Counted from the first letter of the stretch, positions 37,237 through 46,803 are shown. The stretch: 64,000 nt of DNA from QVMM01 sp047030855 (GCA_047030855.1 JBKYIJ010000008.1:930001-994000); one strand, 5' to 3'. Program-made: numbers and translations. Notes: generated by a model not told the origin, from the sequence alone.

Positions 37237-39198
37237 TTAAGCTTTATAATTACGTTGTTGCCTAACTACAAACTCGTAGTCAAGAGGTTCTTTAATCAAT
37301 TCAGGATCGCTATCCTCTCCTTCATATTTCCAGCAGGCAACGTAAGAGTAATGTTCGTCGTCACGAAGAGCTTCTCCGTCGGGAGTCTGATACTCTTCAC
37401 GGAAGTGTCCGCCGCACGATTCATTTCTGTTCAGTCCGTCTAAAGCCATCAGATATCCGATTTCAATAAAGTCTGCAACACGTAAAGCTTTTTCCAATTC
37501 GGTATTCAGGTTATTAGCTTCTCCCGGGATACGGACATTTGTCCAGAATTCTTTTTTCACTTTCTTGATATCCTCAAGGGCTGTTTGCAACGATTCCTTT
37601 GTACGTCCCATTCCGACGAAATCCCACATAATAAGTCCAAGCTCTTTATGGATCGAGTCAACCGAACGATTGCCTTTTATCGACATCAGTTTAGCAATTT
37701 TCTTTTCTATCGCATTTTCAGCTTCGTCGAATTCAGGCAGACTGGTACTGAATCTCGGAACCGTAATCTGATCAGCCAAATAATTCTGGATAGTATACGG
37801 AAGTACGAAATATCCGTCAGCCAAACCTTGCATAAGGGCAGAAGCACCAAGACGGTTAGCGCCATGATCGGAGAAATTTGCTTCACCGATAGCAAACAAG
37901 CCCGGTATTGAAGTCATCAGTTCATAATCAACCCAGATACCACCCATTGTATAGTGAATAGCGGGGAAAATCATCATTGGTGTTTCGTACGGATTTTCGT
38001 CAACAATCTTTTCATACATCTGGAAAAGGTTGCCATACTTAGCTTCAACCACATCTTTGCCAAGCCGATTGATAGCATCCGAAAAATCGAGATATACGGC
38101 AAGCCCTGTGGAGTTTACTCCGAAACCCGCATCGCACCTTTCTTTTGCCGCGCGTGACGCAACGTCACGGGGAACAAGGTTACCGAACGCAGGATAACGT
38201 CTTTCCAAGTAATAGTCCCTGTCTTCTTCCTTTATTTGAGTCGGTTTCAGTTTACCTGCGCGAAGAGCTTCCGCATCTTCTTTCTTTTTAGGCACCCAGA
38301 TGCGTCCGTCGTTACGAAGCGACTCCGACATCAATGTCAGTTTTGACTGGAACTCTCCGTGAACAGGAATACAAGTCGGGTGAATCTGCGCGAAACATGG
38401 ATTTGCGAAATATGCGCCTTTCTTATAAGCCTGAATTGCTGCCGATCCGTTGGATCCCATTGCATTGGTTGACAAGAAGAAAGTATTGCCGTATCCGCCT
38501 GTTCCGATAACTACGGCGTGAGCCGAAAATCTCTCGACTTTTCCAGTCACAAGATTACGTGCTATGATTCCGCGGGCGCGTCCTTCTATTATAACCACAT
38601 CAAGCATTTCGTAACGCGTATATAATTTCACGCTTCCTTTATTCACCTGACGACTAAGTGCCGAATATGCGCCTAAAAGCAATTGTTGCCCTGTCTGTCC
38701 TTTTGCATAGAAAGTACGCGAAACCTGTGCTCCACCGAACGAACGGTTGTCGAGCAACCCTCCGTATTCGCGGGCAAAAGGAACACCCTGCGCAACGCAT
38801 TGGTCGATGATACTGTTCGCAACTTCAGCCAATCGGTAAACGTTGGCTTCACGGGCACGATAGTCGCCGCCTTTTATCGTATCGTAAAACAAACGGTAAA
38901 CAGAGTCTCCGTCGTTTTGGTAATTCTTTGCGGCATTTATACCTCCCTGAGCTGCAATAGAGTGAGCACGGCGGGGAGAATCCTGAATACAGAAGTTCAG
39001 AACATTGAATCCCATTTCGCCGAGAGACGCAGCAGCAGACGCACCGGCAAGCCCCGTTCCTACGACAATGACATCCAGCCTTCTTTTATTCGCGGGATTC
39101 ACAAGCTTTTGGTGATCTTTATAATTAGTCCATTTCTGAGCCAAAGCCCCTTCCGGAATTTTCGAATCTTTTTTCGGATCTAATATATTATTAGTCAT
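37237..39198 (-). CDS. frdA: Fumarate reductase/succinate dehydrogenase flavoprotein subunit
   Basis: 653 residues with covalently bound FAD. The dinucleotide site DVIVVGTGLAGASAAASLGE, the FAD-linking histidine region SRRAHSIAAQGGINAAKNYQ (SPRRAHSIAAQGG), and the catalytic block FAQIHPTCIPVHG and NLVPRDVASRA identify it. A C-terminal segment CGGHFREEYQT carries the active-site arginine. Length fits the long B-type family. It sits between frdC and frdB. Confidence 0.95.
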   Translation of the reverse strand: MTNNILDPKKDSKIPEGALAQKWTNYKDHQKLVNPANKRRLDVIVVGTGLAGASAAASLGEMGFNVLNFCIQDSPRRAHSIAAQGGINAAKNYQNDGDSVYRLFYDTIKGGDYRAREANVYRLAEVANSIIDQCVAQGVPFAREYGGLLDNRSFGGAQVSRTFYAKGQTGQQLLLGAYSALSRQVNKGSVKLYTRYEMLDVVIIEGRARGIIARNLVTGKVERFSAHAVVIGTGGYGNTFFLSTNAMGSNGSAAIQAYKKGAYFANPCFAQIHPTCIPVHGEFQSKLTLMSESLRNDGRIWVPKKKEDAEALRAGKLKPTQIKEEDRDYYLERRYPAFGNLVPRDVASRAAKERCDAGFGVNSTGLAVYLDFSDAINRLGKDVVEAKYGNLFQMYEKIVDENPYETPMMIFPAIHYTMGGIWVDYELMTSIPGLFAIGEANFSDHGANRLGASALMQGLADGYFVLPYTIQNYLADQITVPRFSTSLPEFDEAENAIEKKIAKLMSIKGNRSVDSIHKELGLIMWDFVGMGRTKESLQTALEDIKKVKKEFWTNVRIPGEANNLNTELEKALRVADFIEIGYLMALDGLNRNESCGGHFREEYQTPDGEALRDDEHYSYVACWKYEGEDSDPELIKEPLDYEFVVRQQRNYKA

Positions 39199-39234
39199 AT
39201 CTGTTTTTCTTTATTTCGTTAGTTAATACAGAAA

Positions 39235-39903
39235 TTATGCACAGAGCATATGTTTAGCAAAAAAGAAGATCGGAATGATCGCAAAACCAAGACAAACGAC
39301 AGTAGCATATACATATCCTACAGCCTTCAGTCTGGGCAACCATGTTCTTCCGTTAATACCAACAGTTTGAAACATACTCCAGAATCCGTGAGTCAGGTGA
39401 AACCACAAAGCGATGATCCCAACCAGATAAACAGCAACCCAAACAGGGCTTTTGAACAGTTCCAGAATTAACACCGATCCGTGAGGTTCGGCTCCTTCGA
39501 GATGGAATAATTCCGAAAATTGCATTTTGTACCAGAAATTGTACAGGTGCAGAGCCAAAAATACTAAAACGATAAGCCCCAAAACATACATGTTTTTAGA
39601 AGACCATTCCGTCGGCGTAAGGTTTGAGGAAGCATATTTGCTGTGCCCTCTGGCTTTTTTGTTTTGCAATGTCAAAACAGTCGCGTAGATGATGTGAACA
39701 ACAAATCCTGCCGCCAGAACAAGCGTCCCTGCAATAGCATACCAGTTCGTTCCCAGAAATTCACAGATCATGTCGTAAGCTTCGGTTGAGATGATCAACA
39801 CGATATTCATACACATGTGAAAAAGCAGGAATAAAACTAAAAAGCAGCCAGACAAAGCCATTATGAACTTCCGACCGATAGAAGAATTAAGTAACCAACT
39901 CAT
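39235..39903 (-). CDS. frdC: Fumarate reductase/succinate dehydrogenase cytochrome b subunit
   Basis: 222 residues, five membrane helices, with the histidines expected to bind two b hemes (for example LFHMCMN, HIIYATVL, LALHLYNFW, FHLTHGFWSMFQ). This single large anchor marks the type B (Wolinella/Bacteroides) enzyme. First gene of the operon, behind the promoter at 40000-40029. Confidence 0.93.
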   Translation of the reverse strand: MSWLLNSSIGRKFIMALSGCFLVLFLLFHMCMNIVLIISTEAYDMICEFLGTNWYAIAGTLVLAAGFVVHIIYATVLTLQNKKARGHSKYASSNLTPTEWSSKNMYVLGLIVLVFLALHLYNFWYKMQFSELFHLEGAEPHGSVLILELFKSPVWVAVYLVGIIALWFHLTHGFWSMFQTVGINGRTWLPRLKAVGYVYATVVCLGFAIIPIFFFAKHMLCA

Positions 39904-39999
39904 AAAATCAAATAGTTTTTAGTTATATTTCAGATTAGTTTATTACGTTGAATTAATGTAAATTATGATTTATAAAAAAAATTTATTTCTTTAGCACTA

Positions 40000-40029
40000 C
40001 AAAAGTAGTCAAACTTAAGTATTATCAAA
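40000..40029 (-). promoter_or_regulatory. Promoter of frdCAB
   Basis: Minus strand −33 TTTG (40026-40029), 18-base spacer, −7 TACTTTTG (40000-40007). Leader about 90 bases to the frdC start. Confidence 0.65.
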
Positions 40030-40146
40030 AAGAAACCCTGCCTTTTTTGCTTAATATTAAGGTTAAATAAATAGGTATTATCTCATTACCTAAAAATTAA
40101 CGATTATGAAACTGAAAAGGCTGAAACGAAACTCGGATTCTTTTCA

Positions 40147-40154
40147 TAAATTTG
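40147..40154 (+). promoter_or_regulatory. Putative −7 element of pbpC
   Basis: Plus strand TAAATTTG fits TAnnTTTG, about 37 bases before the pbpC start. No −33 TTTG nearby. Confidence 0.45.
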
Positions 40155-40191
40155 TTTTGCAAAACGAATAACAGGCAGGAATCGGCAAATA

Positions 40192-42564
40192 ATGATCAAA
40201 TCTTTTTTTCAGAAACTTTACAATAAGTATATCAACAGCAAGAAACGATATAAAATAGGCATCCCTGTTATATCCGTTTTACTCATCTGGTATATATTCT
40301 GCCTGCCTTCGCCTCTGTTCGACGTACCATACAGCACGGTCGTCCTCGACAGGAACGGCGAACTGCTGGGAGCGAGATTGTCGTCAGACGAGCAATGGCG
40401 GTTTCCTACCGTTGATTCCGTTCCCGACAAGTATAAAATATGCCTTATCGAATTTGAAGACAGGTATTTTCGCTATCATTGGGGCGTAAATCCCGCATCG
40501 GTTTTCAGAGCGATGAAACAAAATTTTTCCGAAAAGAGAATTGTAAGCGGTGCAAGTACGATCTCCATGCAGACAATCAGGCTGTCCCGAAAAGAAAACA
40601 GAACATTCGGAGAGAAATTCGTCGAAATGATATTGGCAACACGCCTCGAATTCTCATATTCGAAAGACGAGATTGTCAACCTATATGCTTCGCACGCCCC
40701 GATGGGAGCGAATGTAGTAGGCGTTGCTGCCGCTTCGTGGCGATATTTCGGGCACGACGTGTCGTCGCTTTCTTGGGCAGAGGCTGCCACGCTTGCCGTC
40801 CTGCCTAACTCCCCTTCTCTGATGCACTTCGGGAGAAACAGGGATAAACTGCTGAACAAAAGAAACAAACTTCTGAAATCTTTAAACGAAAGAGGAATCA
40901 TAGGCAGCACGGATTATGAACTCGCAATGTCCGAACCATTGCCTTTCCATCCCTACCCGCTTCCGCAAATAGCGCCTCACCTCGTCACAAAAATATTTCT
41001 GGAAAACGGAGGCAAGCAAGTCAGGGCAACTGTTGAGAAGCAACAACAGATAAGAGTGGAAAACATTCTTTCGAGGTGGAATGCCGAATTTGCTCAAAAC
41101 GAAATTAAAAACATTGCCGCAGTAGTAATTGACGTACAAAAAAATGAAGTGCTGGCGTATTGCGGAAATGTACATTTTGAGAAGAAATCTTCAGCCAATC
41201 AGGTTGACATATTACAGTCTCCGCGCAGTACGGGAAGCATTTTGAAACCTTTTCTTTATTGCGCCATGTTGCAGGAAGGGCAACTGATGCCTAACCAGTT
41301 ACTACCCGACATTCCTGTCAACATAAACGGATTCAGCCCGAAAAATTTCAGTTTACAATATGACGGTGCTGCTCCTGCATCCGAAGCTTTGGCGAGATCG
41401 TTAAACATTCCTTTTGTCGTATTATTGAGAAAGTACGGAATTCCTAAATTCCAGAATTTACTGAAAAACGCAGGAATGACGACTGTGACACGATCTGCTG
41501 ACAATTACGGGCTTTCACTCATTTTGGGCGGGGCGGAAGGAAAACTGTGGGAAGTAACCAATATGTACGCCCAAATGGCATTATCATTAAACGACTACAA
41601 CAAAAACGAAACCTATAAAAGTCATAATTTCGCATCACTTATTCTGGACGAAGGACAGAGAAACAATGAAGAAATTTCCAATCCGATATTTTCGGCAGGA
41701 TCAATCTGGCAGACTTTTGAGGCGCTGACAAACGTAAATCGTCCCGAAGAGATAGACTGGCGATCAATCCCTTCCATGCAGAAAATAGCATGGAAAACGG
41801 GAACAAGTTTCGGATTCCGTGACGGTTGGGCAGTAGGGGTAACACCGAAATATGTAGTAGGCGTCTGGGTAGGAAATTCTGACGGCGAAGGGCGTCCCGG
41901 GCTTGTGGGAGCCCGTACGGCCGGATTGGTTATGTTCGATATATTCAATTCTTTACCTTCTTCAAACTGGTTCAAGACACCCCAATCCGATCTTGTCAAA
42001 GTAGAAACTTGCAGGGAAAGCGGATTTCTGAAAGGATACAATTGTCCAGAAGCTTCGGCAGATACAATCCTTATCTGCGAAAAAGGCTTAAATACCGAAC
42101 CTTGCCCCTATCACATCAGCGTAAACCTGTCGGAAGACAGGAAATATCAGGTGAAAGAAGATTGTGCGGGAAACAGGGGAATAATCAATACGTCATGGTT
42201 TGTGTTGCCCGCTTCGTGGGAAATGTATTACAAAGACAAGCATACGTCCTATGTTTCTCTTCCGGCGTTTTCGCCGGAATGTACGGGAATAACGTCAGAA
42301 AGCAAAGTAATGGAGTTTATATATCCTTTTGCGAATGCCGTGATAAGTTTACCGAAACAATTGGACGGAACTTCGGGCGACGTGGTTTTCGAATTGGCTC
42401 ACAGATCGAACAATACGCGCGTATTCTGGCATCTGGACGGTAATTATTTAGGCGAGACTAAAGACTTCCATAAAAAAAGTGCAAAACCCGGCATCGGCGA
42501 ACATAAAATTACCGTGGTGGATGAAGACGGCAACTCTTTAACATTAAAATTCACGGTGAAATAG
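40192..42564 (+). CDS. pbpC: Penicillin-binding protein 1C
   Basis: 790-residue bifunctional peptidoglycan synthase anchored by one N-terminal helix (IGIPVISVLLIWYIF). The glycosyltransferase (GT51) domain shows FEDRYFRYHWGVNPASVFRA, GASTISMQTIRL and the later EAATLAVLPNSPS. The transpeptidase domain shows SILK in RSTGSILKPFLY and KTGT in AWKTGTSFGFRDGWAVG. From about 690 on is the BiPBP_C domain characteristic of PBP1C. Standing alone with its own −7 element; the next two genes (sugar transfer) follow on the same strand. Confidence 0.93.
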   Translation: MIKSFFQKLYNKYINSKKRYKIGIPVISVLLIWYIFCLPSPLFDVPYSTVVLDRNGELLGARLSSDEQWRFPTVDSVPDKYKICLIEFEDRYFRYHWGVNPASVFRAMKQNFSEKRIVSGASTISMQTIRLSRKENRTFGEKFVEMILATRLEFSYSKDEIVNLYASHAPMGANVVGVAAASWRYFGHDVSSLSWAEAATLAVLPNSPSLMHFGRNRDKLLNKRNKLLKSLNERGIIGSTDYELAMSEPLPFHPYPLPQIAPHLVTKIFLENGGKQVRATVEKQQQIRVENILSRWNAEFAQNEIKNIAAVVIDVQKNEVLAYCGNVHFEKKSSANQVDILQSPRSTGSILKPFLYCAMLQEGQLMPNQLLPDIPVNINGFSPKNFSLQYDGAAPASEALARSLNIPFVVLLRKYGIPKFQNLLKNAGMTTVTRSADNYGLSLILGGAEGKLWEVTNMYAQMALSLNDYNKNETYKSHNFASLILDEGQRNNEEISNPIFSAGSIWQTFEALTNVNRPEEIDWRSIPSMQKIAWKTGTSFGFRDGWAVGVTPKYVVGVWVGNSDGEGRPGLVGARTAGLVMFDIFNSLPSSNWFKTPQSDLVKVETCRESGFLKGYNCPEASADTILICEKGLNTEPCPYHISVNLSEDRKYQVKEDCAGNRGIINTSWFVLPASWEMYYKDKHTSYVSLPAFSPECTGITSESKVMEFIYPFANAVISLPKQLDGTSGDVVFELAHRSNNTRVFWHLDGNYLGETKDFHKKSAKPGIGEHKITVVDEDGNSLTLKFTVK

Positions 42565-42572
42565 TATCTTTG
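42565..42572 (+). promoter_or_regulatory. −7 element before the glycosyltransferase gene
   Basis: Plus strand TATCTTTG overlaps the pbpC stop region and lies 17 bases before the ATG at 42590. It suggests that the glycosyltransferase and Stealth genes can be transcribed apart from pbpC. No −33 TTTG. Confidence 0.5.
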
Positions 42573-42589
42573 TTTTCCTTTATTACGAT

Positions 42590-43687
42590 ATGAAGATACT
42601 GCTACTTGGAGAATACAGCAATCTACACTGGACTTTGGCTCAGGGATTACGCAAATTAGGGCATGATGTCACCGTCGCATCGGGAGGTGATCGGTTTAAA
42701 AGCTACAAGCGCGACATAAATCTGGAACGCAAAGGTTATGGATTGTTTGACAGCATAAAATACGGATTTACCTTGTCTAAGCACCTGAATACTTTTAAAG
42801 GTTACGATATTGTTCAAATTATAAACCCTTCTTTTTTAGACATAAAAGCAGAAAAAAATTTAAAGGTTTATCAGTATCTTAAGAAAAACAATCGTAAAAT
42901 CTTTTTAGGCGCTTTCGGAACTGACTACTTCTCGGTGCGTAAAGCGATGGATATTAATAGTTTTCGCTATTCAGAATATCACGTTAATAAAAAACCTACA
43001 AATTTCGTTGAGGCTAATAATCAAATCGAAAGTTGGATCGGTACTGCAAAAGAATTATTAAACAAAGAAATAGCCGACACTTGCGACGGTATAATATCCT
43101 GTTTGTATGAATACTATGTTTCTTACTTGGATGATTACCGGGAAAAACTTGTTTATATACCGGAACCTATCAATCTGGACGAAACTGTTTTCAAGCAACG
43201 GGGATTGAACGAAAAAATCAGGTTTTTTATAGGTATCCAAAAGCTTAGATCGCGATTAAAAGGTACGGATGTTTTATATAAAGTACTGAAGGAAGTAAAC
43301 AAAAAATACCCGAAGGAAAGCGAAGTAATAAAAGTAGAATCCGTCCCTTATTCCGAATACGTTACAGCCATGAGCGAGTCGGACATAATGCTGGATCAAC
43401 TGTATTCCTATACTCCTGCCATGAATGCTTTTGCGGCAATGGCTCAGGGATTGGTTATCGTAGGTGGTGGTGAACCCGAATCTTATGAAATATTGAACGA
43501 AACGGAGCTAAAACCGATTATAAACGTAATTCCTGACGAGAAAGACATATTCAATAAGCTGGAAGGTATTATAATAAACCGAAACAAGATTCCCGACTTA
43601 TCTCTCCAAAGCAGGCAGTTTGTCGAAAAACACCACGATTACGTGAAAATAGCACAACAATACGTAGACTTTTGGCGTTCTAAATAG
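42590..43687 (+). CDS. Glycosyltransferase, GT-B fold (GT4-like)
   Basis: 365 residues. N-terminal Rossmann-like half begins MKILLLGEYSNLHWTLAQGL and contains GHDVTVASGGDRF; the C-terminal half has the nucleotide-sugar site pattern MNAFAAMAQGLVIVGGGEPE, a variant of the EX7E motif of GT4 enzymes. No membrane span. Acceptor and donor are unknown. It ends 5 bases before the Stealth gene, so the two very likely build the same surface polysaccharide. Confidence 0.8.
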   Translation: MKILLLGEYSNLHWTLAQGLRKLGHDVTVASGGDRFKSYKRDINLERKGYGLFDSIKYGFTLSKHLNTFKGYDIVQIINPSFLDIKAEKNLKVYQYLKKNNRKIFLGAFGTDYFSVRKAMDINSFRYSEYHVNKKPTNFVEANNQIESWIGTAKELLNKEIADTCDGIISCLYEYYVSYLDDYREKLVYIPEPINLDETVFKQRGLNEKIRFFIGIQKLRSRLKGTDVLYKVLKEVNKKYPKESEVIKVESVPYSEYVTAMSESDIMLDQLYSYTPAMNAFAAMAQGLVIVGGGEPESYEILNETELKPIINVIPDEKDIFNKLEGIIINRNKIPDLSLQSRQFVEKHHDYVKIAQQYVDFWRSK

Positions 43688-43692
43688 ACAAA

Positions 43693-44694
43693 ATGAAAGA
43701 AAGCAACTTAAAAATAGATTTTGTTTTGCCTTGGGTCGATGGATCGGATCCTGACTGGCAGGCACGTTTTAAAGAATATTCTCATATAAAAGAAGGTGAT
43801 TCGAGCAATATACGTTTTCGCGATTGGGATTTACTAAAGTATTGGTTTCGGGCGATAGAAAACTTTGCTCCATGGTTTAACAATATTTATTTCATTACTT
43901 CGGGTGAACTTCCCGACTGGCTAAATATTGAAAACACGAAACTCAGATGGATTCAGCATAAAGATTTCATCCCTGCCGAATATTTGCCGACTTTCAGCGT
44001 CCGCCCGATAGAGATGAACCTGCACCGCATAAAAGATCTTTCCGAAACATTCGTTTATTTCAACGATGACTCCTATTTGACAAAAAGTATTCATCCATCC
44101 CGTTTTTTCTATAAAAATTCTCCGTGCGATTCGGCAATTATGACTGCCAAACCCGCAAGCGGAGGCACAATACATGTGGCGATAAACGATCTGGATGTAC
44201 TGGATAAACATTTCGATAAACATCAGGTTATAAAAAGAAATTTCTCGAAATGGTATTCTTTAAAATACAAGTCAAGATTGATCAGCAATATTTTGCTTTA
44301 TCCATGGAAAGAGTTTTCGGGCTTTATTGATCCGCATATACCTTATGCGTATGTAAAATCTACTTTGAGCAAGATATGGGAAGCCGAGCCACAACTGCTT
44401 GACGAAACTTCAAAAAGAAAATTCAGAACCAACAATGACGTCAATCAATGGTTGACACGCTACTGGCAACTGGCAGAAGGGAACTTCCACCCTAAGAACA
44501 TAATGGAGAAAACAATCTGCTTAGACATTAATGACGACACTTGTGAACGGATATGCAATGATATTCGATCCCAGAAATACGAAATCATGTGCTTGAACGA
44601 CAGCTTGAATATTTCGGATTTTGAGGAATGTAAAAGGCAAATCAAAAATAGTTTTGAATGCATATTGCCGCAAAAATCTTCTTTCGAGAAATAA
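43693..44694 (+). CDS. Stealth family sugar-phosphate transferase
   Basis: 333 residues with the conserved Stealth regions: CR1 KIDFVLPWVDGSDPDWQARF, CR2 IRFRDWDLLKYWFRAIEN with FVYFNDDSYL, and CR3 HIPYAYVKSTLSKIWE. Stealth proteins transfer hexose-1-phosphate to sugars of capsules or lipopolysaccharide and are the bacterial relatives of GlcNAc-phosphotransferase. Both the phosphate-handling acidic pair (YFNDD) and the WVDGSD block are intact, so it should be active. Partner of the preceding glycosyltransferase. Confidence 0.88.
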   Translation: MKESNLKIDFVLPWVDGSDPDWQARFKEYSHIKEGDSSNIRFRDWDLLKYWFRAIENFAPWFNNIYFITSGELPDWLNIENTKLRWIQHKDFIPAEYLPTFSVRPIEMNLHRIKDLSETFVYFNDDSYLTKSIHPSRFFYKNSPCDSAIMTAKPASGGTIHVAINDLDVLDKHFDKHQVIKRNFSKWYSLKYKSRLISNILLYPWKEFSGFIDPHIPYAYVKSTLSKIWEAEPQLLDETSKRKFRTNNDVNQWLTRYWQLAEGNFHPKNIMEKTICLDINDDTCERICNDIRSQKYEIMCLNDSLNISDFEECKRQIKNSFECILPQKSSFEK

Positions 44695-44705
44695 ACATTA
44701 ATGAT

Positions 44706-45468
44706 ATGATCGTTACCCTTTCGCCTGCAAAATTAATGAATTTTGAGTCTCCGCCCTCTACGCAAAGTCAGAGTACACCTTTGTTCAGTAAAAAGGCGGA
44801 AGAATTAATCGAAGAGTTGGGGAAATACTCGGTTGAGGAAATTTCTGATTTAATGGATATTAACCTAAAGCAATCATTCTCAGTCTATCAGCAAATACAT
44901 TCGTTCAACATCGGAAAAACAAAATCAAAACAAGCGGCTTTCGCCTATAACGGGATAGCTTATTCAGGATTAGCAATAGATAATTTTTCAGAACAAGATT
45001 TGAATTTTGCTCAAAAGCATCTCCTCATTTTATCGGGATTGTATGGCGTTTTACGCCCTTTGGATATGATAAAACCCTACCGTCTGGAAATGCAAACTAA
45101 GCTGTCAAACAGTTGCGGCGAAACTTTATACGATTTTTGGTCTGCCGATCTGACTAAATTTCTTAATCAATCGTTACAAAAAGATGACAAAATATGGGTA
45201 AATCTGATGTCAACCGAATATACAAAAGTCATCAATCAGAAACTATTACCCGAAAACACTCGGATCATAACTCCTAACTTCAAGGAACAAACAGCAAACG
45301 GATATCGCCAAGTCGTTGTACATACAAAAAAAAGCGAGGGGAATGATGGCCAGATTCATCCTGAAAAACAGAATAACCGATATTGAACATCTAAAAGCAT
45401 TCGACGAAGAAGGTTATGTTTTTTGCGAAAAACTGTCTTCAAAAGGAGATTGGGTATTTGTCAGGTAA
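44706..45468 (+). CDS. yaaA: Peroxide stress protein YaaA (DUF328), with a +1 frameshift
   Basis: YaaA limits free iron and DNA damage under peroxide stress. The ATG at 44706 gives MIVTLSPAKLMNFESPP, then FAYNGIAYSGL and LSGLYGVLRPLDMIKPYRLE, all family blocks. The frame breaks at a run of eight A (45326-45333). With seven A the protein continues TKKARGMMARFILKNRITD and ends GDWVFVR at the stop 45466-45468, 253 residues, the usual length. The extra base matches the pattern seen in other genes here. Confidence 0.88.
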
Positions 45469-45482
45469 GTTAACGCCTGTTT

Positions 45483-45917
45483 TTAAAAAAAGCTTTTCAT
45501 AATATCCGCACATTCATCTTTCAAAACGCCGCTTATAACTTCAGTTTTCGGATGCATGGCTTTTGGAGAAATAATAGTGTAGCCTTTTTTCTCATCATCC
45601 GCACCATACACTATTTTTGAGATTTGCGCCCAACCTAATGCTCCTGCACACATGGGACATGGTTCAACGGTAACATATAAAACACAATTTCTCAAATACT
45701 TTCCGCCCAATACGTTTGCTGCTGCCGTGATGGCCTGCATTTCGGCATGAGCGGTAACATCGTTTAAAGTTTCAGTCAGATTATATGCTCTTGCAATGAT
45801 GCGATTCTCATACACAATTACAGCGCCAATAGGAACTTCATTCTTGTCGAATGCTTTTTTCGCCTCAATCAACGCCTGACGCATAAAATATTCGTCGTTC
45901 AAAATAGAGCTGTTCAT
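45483..45917 (-). CDS. tadA: tRNA-specific adenosine deaminase TadA
   Basis: 144-residue zinc enzyme that makes inosine at the wobble position of tRNA-Arg(ACG). The signature is complete: NEVPIGAVIV, the zinc-binding and proton-shuttle HAEMQAI, and PCPMCAGALGW. Its ATG overlaps the stop of the preceding small gene (ATGA), so it is probably translated by coupling. Confidence 0.94.
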   Translation of the reverse strand: MNSSILNDEYFMRQALIEAKKAFDKNEVPIGAVIVYENRIIARAYNLTETLNDVTAHAEMQAITAAANVLGGKYLRNCVLYVTVEPCPMCAGALGWAQISKIVYGADDEKKGYTIISPKAMHPKTEVISGVLKDECADIMKSFF

Positions 45918-46123
45918 CGCCGCATTTCGTTTTCGTCAAAAAGAGTTGGATAATCCTGATCCAGATTTTTAAGTATGTGGCTGATAACTGTCTGACGTAA
46001 CCAGCGGGACTTATTAGAAATACTATATTTTTTCAGATAAGCGGATATTAACTCATACTCTTCATCACTCAATGAAAAACAAATTTGCTTATCTCTTATA
46101 ATATTCTTTTTCTTTTCAGGCAT
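45914..46123 (-). CDS. Small ribbon-helix-helix-like protein, coupled to tadA
   Basis: 69 residues: a basic start (MPEKKKNIIRDKQ), then a strand ICFSLS and two helices (DEEYELISAYLKKYS, NKSRWLRQTVISHILKNL). This strand-helix-helix layout is that of MetJ/Arc-type DNA-binding proteins and of small mobilisation proteins in Bacteroidota. It overlaps tadA by 4 bases (ATGA). Function is not known; autoregulation of the pair is a possibility, as is a remnant of a mobile element. Confidence 0.6.
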   Translation of the reverse strand: MPEKKKNIIRDKQICFSLSDEEYELISAYLKKYSISNKSRWLRQTVISHILKNLDQDYPTLFDENEMRR

Positions 46124-46290
46124 ATTATTTTACTAAAATACAATATATCCAAATAGAATTATGAGTTTATATACATTTGCAAATGTAATACAATTAATTT
46201 ATGAAGTAATTTAACGAATAAATATATAATAGGCTGCGCTATATTATATCACAATTTTTTAGAGTATTATTTTATAAAAAACAGCACTTG

Positions 46291-46321
46291 TTTGGTTTAA
46301 TAAAAAAATATCCTATCTTTG
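46291..46321 (+). promoter_or_regulatory. Promoter of tRNA-Phe
   Basis: −33 TTTG (46291-46294), exactly 19 bases, −7 TATCTTTG (46314-46321), 17 bases before the tRNA. It is a model Bacteroidota promoter. Confidence 0.85.
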
Positions 46322-46338
46322 CACACGCAAAACATGAT

Positions 46339-46411
46339 GGTGCCATAGCTCAGTTGGTAGAGCAAAGGACTGAAAATCCTTGTGTCCCCGGTTCGATTCC
46401 TGGTGGCACCA
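46339..46411 (+). tRNA. tRNA-Phe (anticodon GAA)
   Basis: 73 bases without CCA. Acceptor GGTGCCA/TGGCACC fully paired, D arm AGCTC...GAGC, anticodon loop CTGAAAA, T loop TTCGATT. It ends at discriminator A (46411). The integrase remnant starts 118 bases beyond, so the 3' end is the likely attachment site of the island. Confidence 0.96.
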
Positions 46412-46528
46412 CTTCACAAAACACTGTAACACAAATAGTTATGGTGTTTTTCTTTTTAGGTATTTCCACCACATTTATTATCAAAATTACACTGTTTTAC
46501 ATAGGTTGTGTAAACCGATGTGTAAACC

Positions 46529-46759
46529 ATGACTACAACAATTGATGTAATATGTTACAAGTCTAAAGTGTTGAAAAACAGTGAAAATACATTAATGTTA
46601 AGAGTAACGAAAGACCGAAAAAGGCGATATTTAAGTCTCGAAATTTCTATAAATCCTCAATATTGGGATTTTACTAAAAATAAGCCAAAGCGAAACTGTC
46701 CGAATAGAGAGCAAATATTAAAACTTCGCATCTATATACTTGACTGTACCAAGCAATAG
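46529..46759 (+). pseudogene. N-terminal remnant of a tyrosine recombinase (integrase)
   Basis: 76 codons whose sequence VLKNSENTLMLRVTKDRKRR then YLSLEISINPQYWDFTKNKP matches the arm-type DNA-binding domain at the start of Bacteroidota integrases (full length about 400 residues). The core-binding and catalytic domains (R...H-x-x-R...Y) are missing, and the reading frame ends in a stop soon after KRNCPNREQIL. Together with the neighbouring tRNA-Phe it marks the left end of a genomic island that can no longer move by itself. Confidence 0.78.
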
Positions 46760-46803
46760 ATTATTCTAATTATTTCGATTTAATTATACAAATATAGCTA
46801 ATC

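Noticed and set aside
44658..44705. Upstream in-frame extension of yaaA
   Set aside because: It overlaps the Stealth gene; the ATG at 44706 gives the conserved MIVTLSPAK start.
46288..46545. Plus-strand ORF of 85 codons
   Set aside because: It runs straight through tRNA-Phe, so it is a chance frame.
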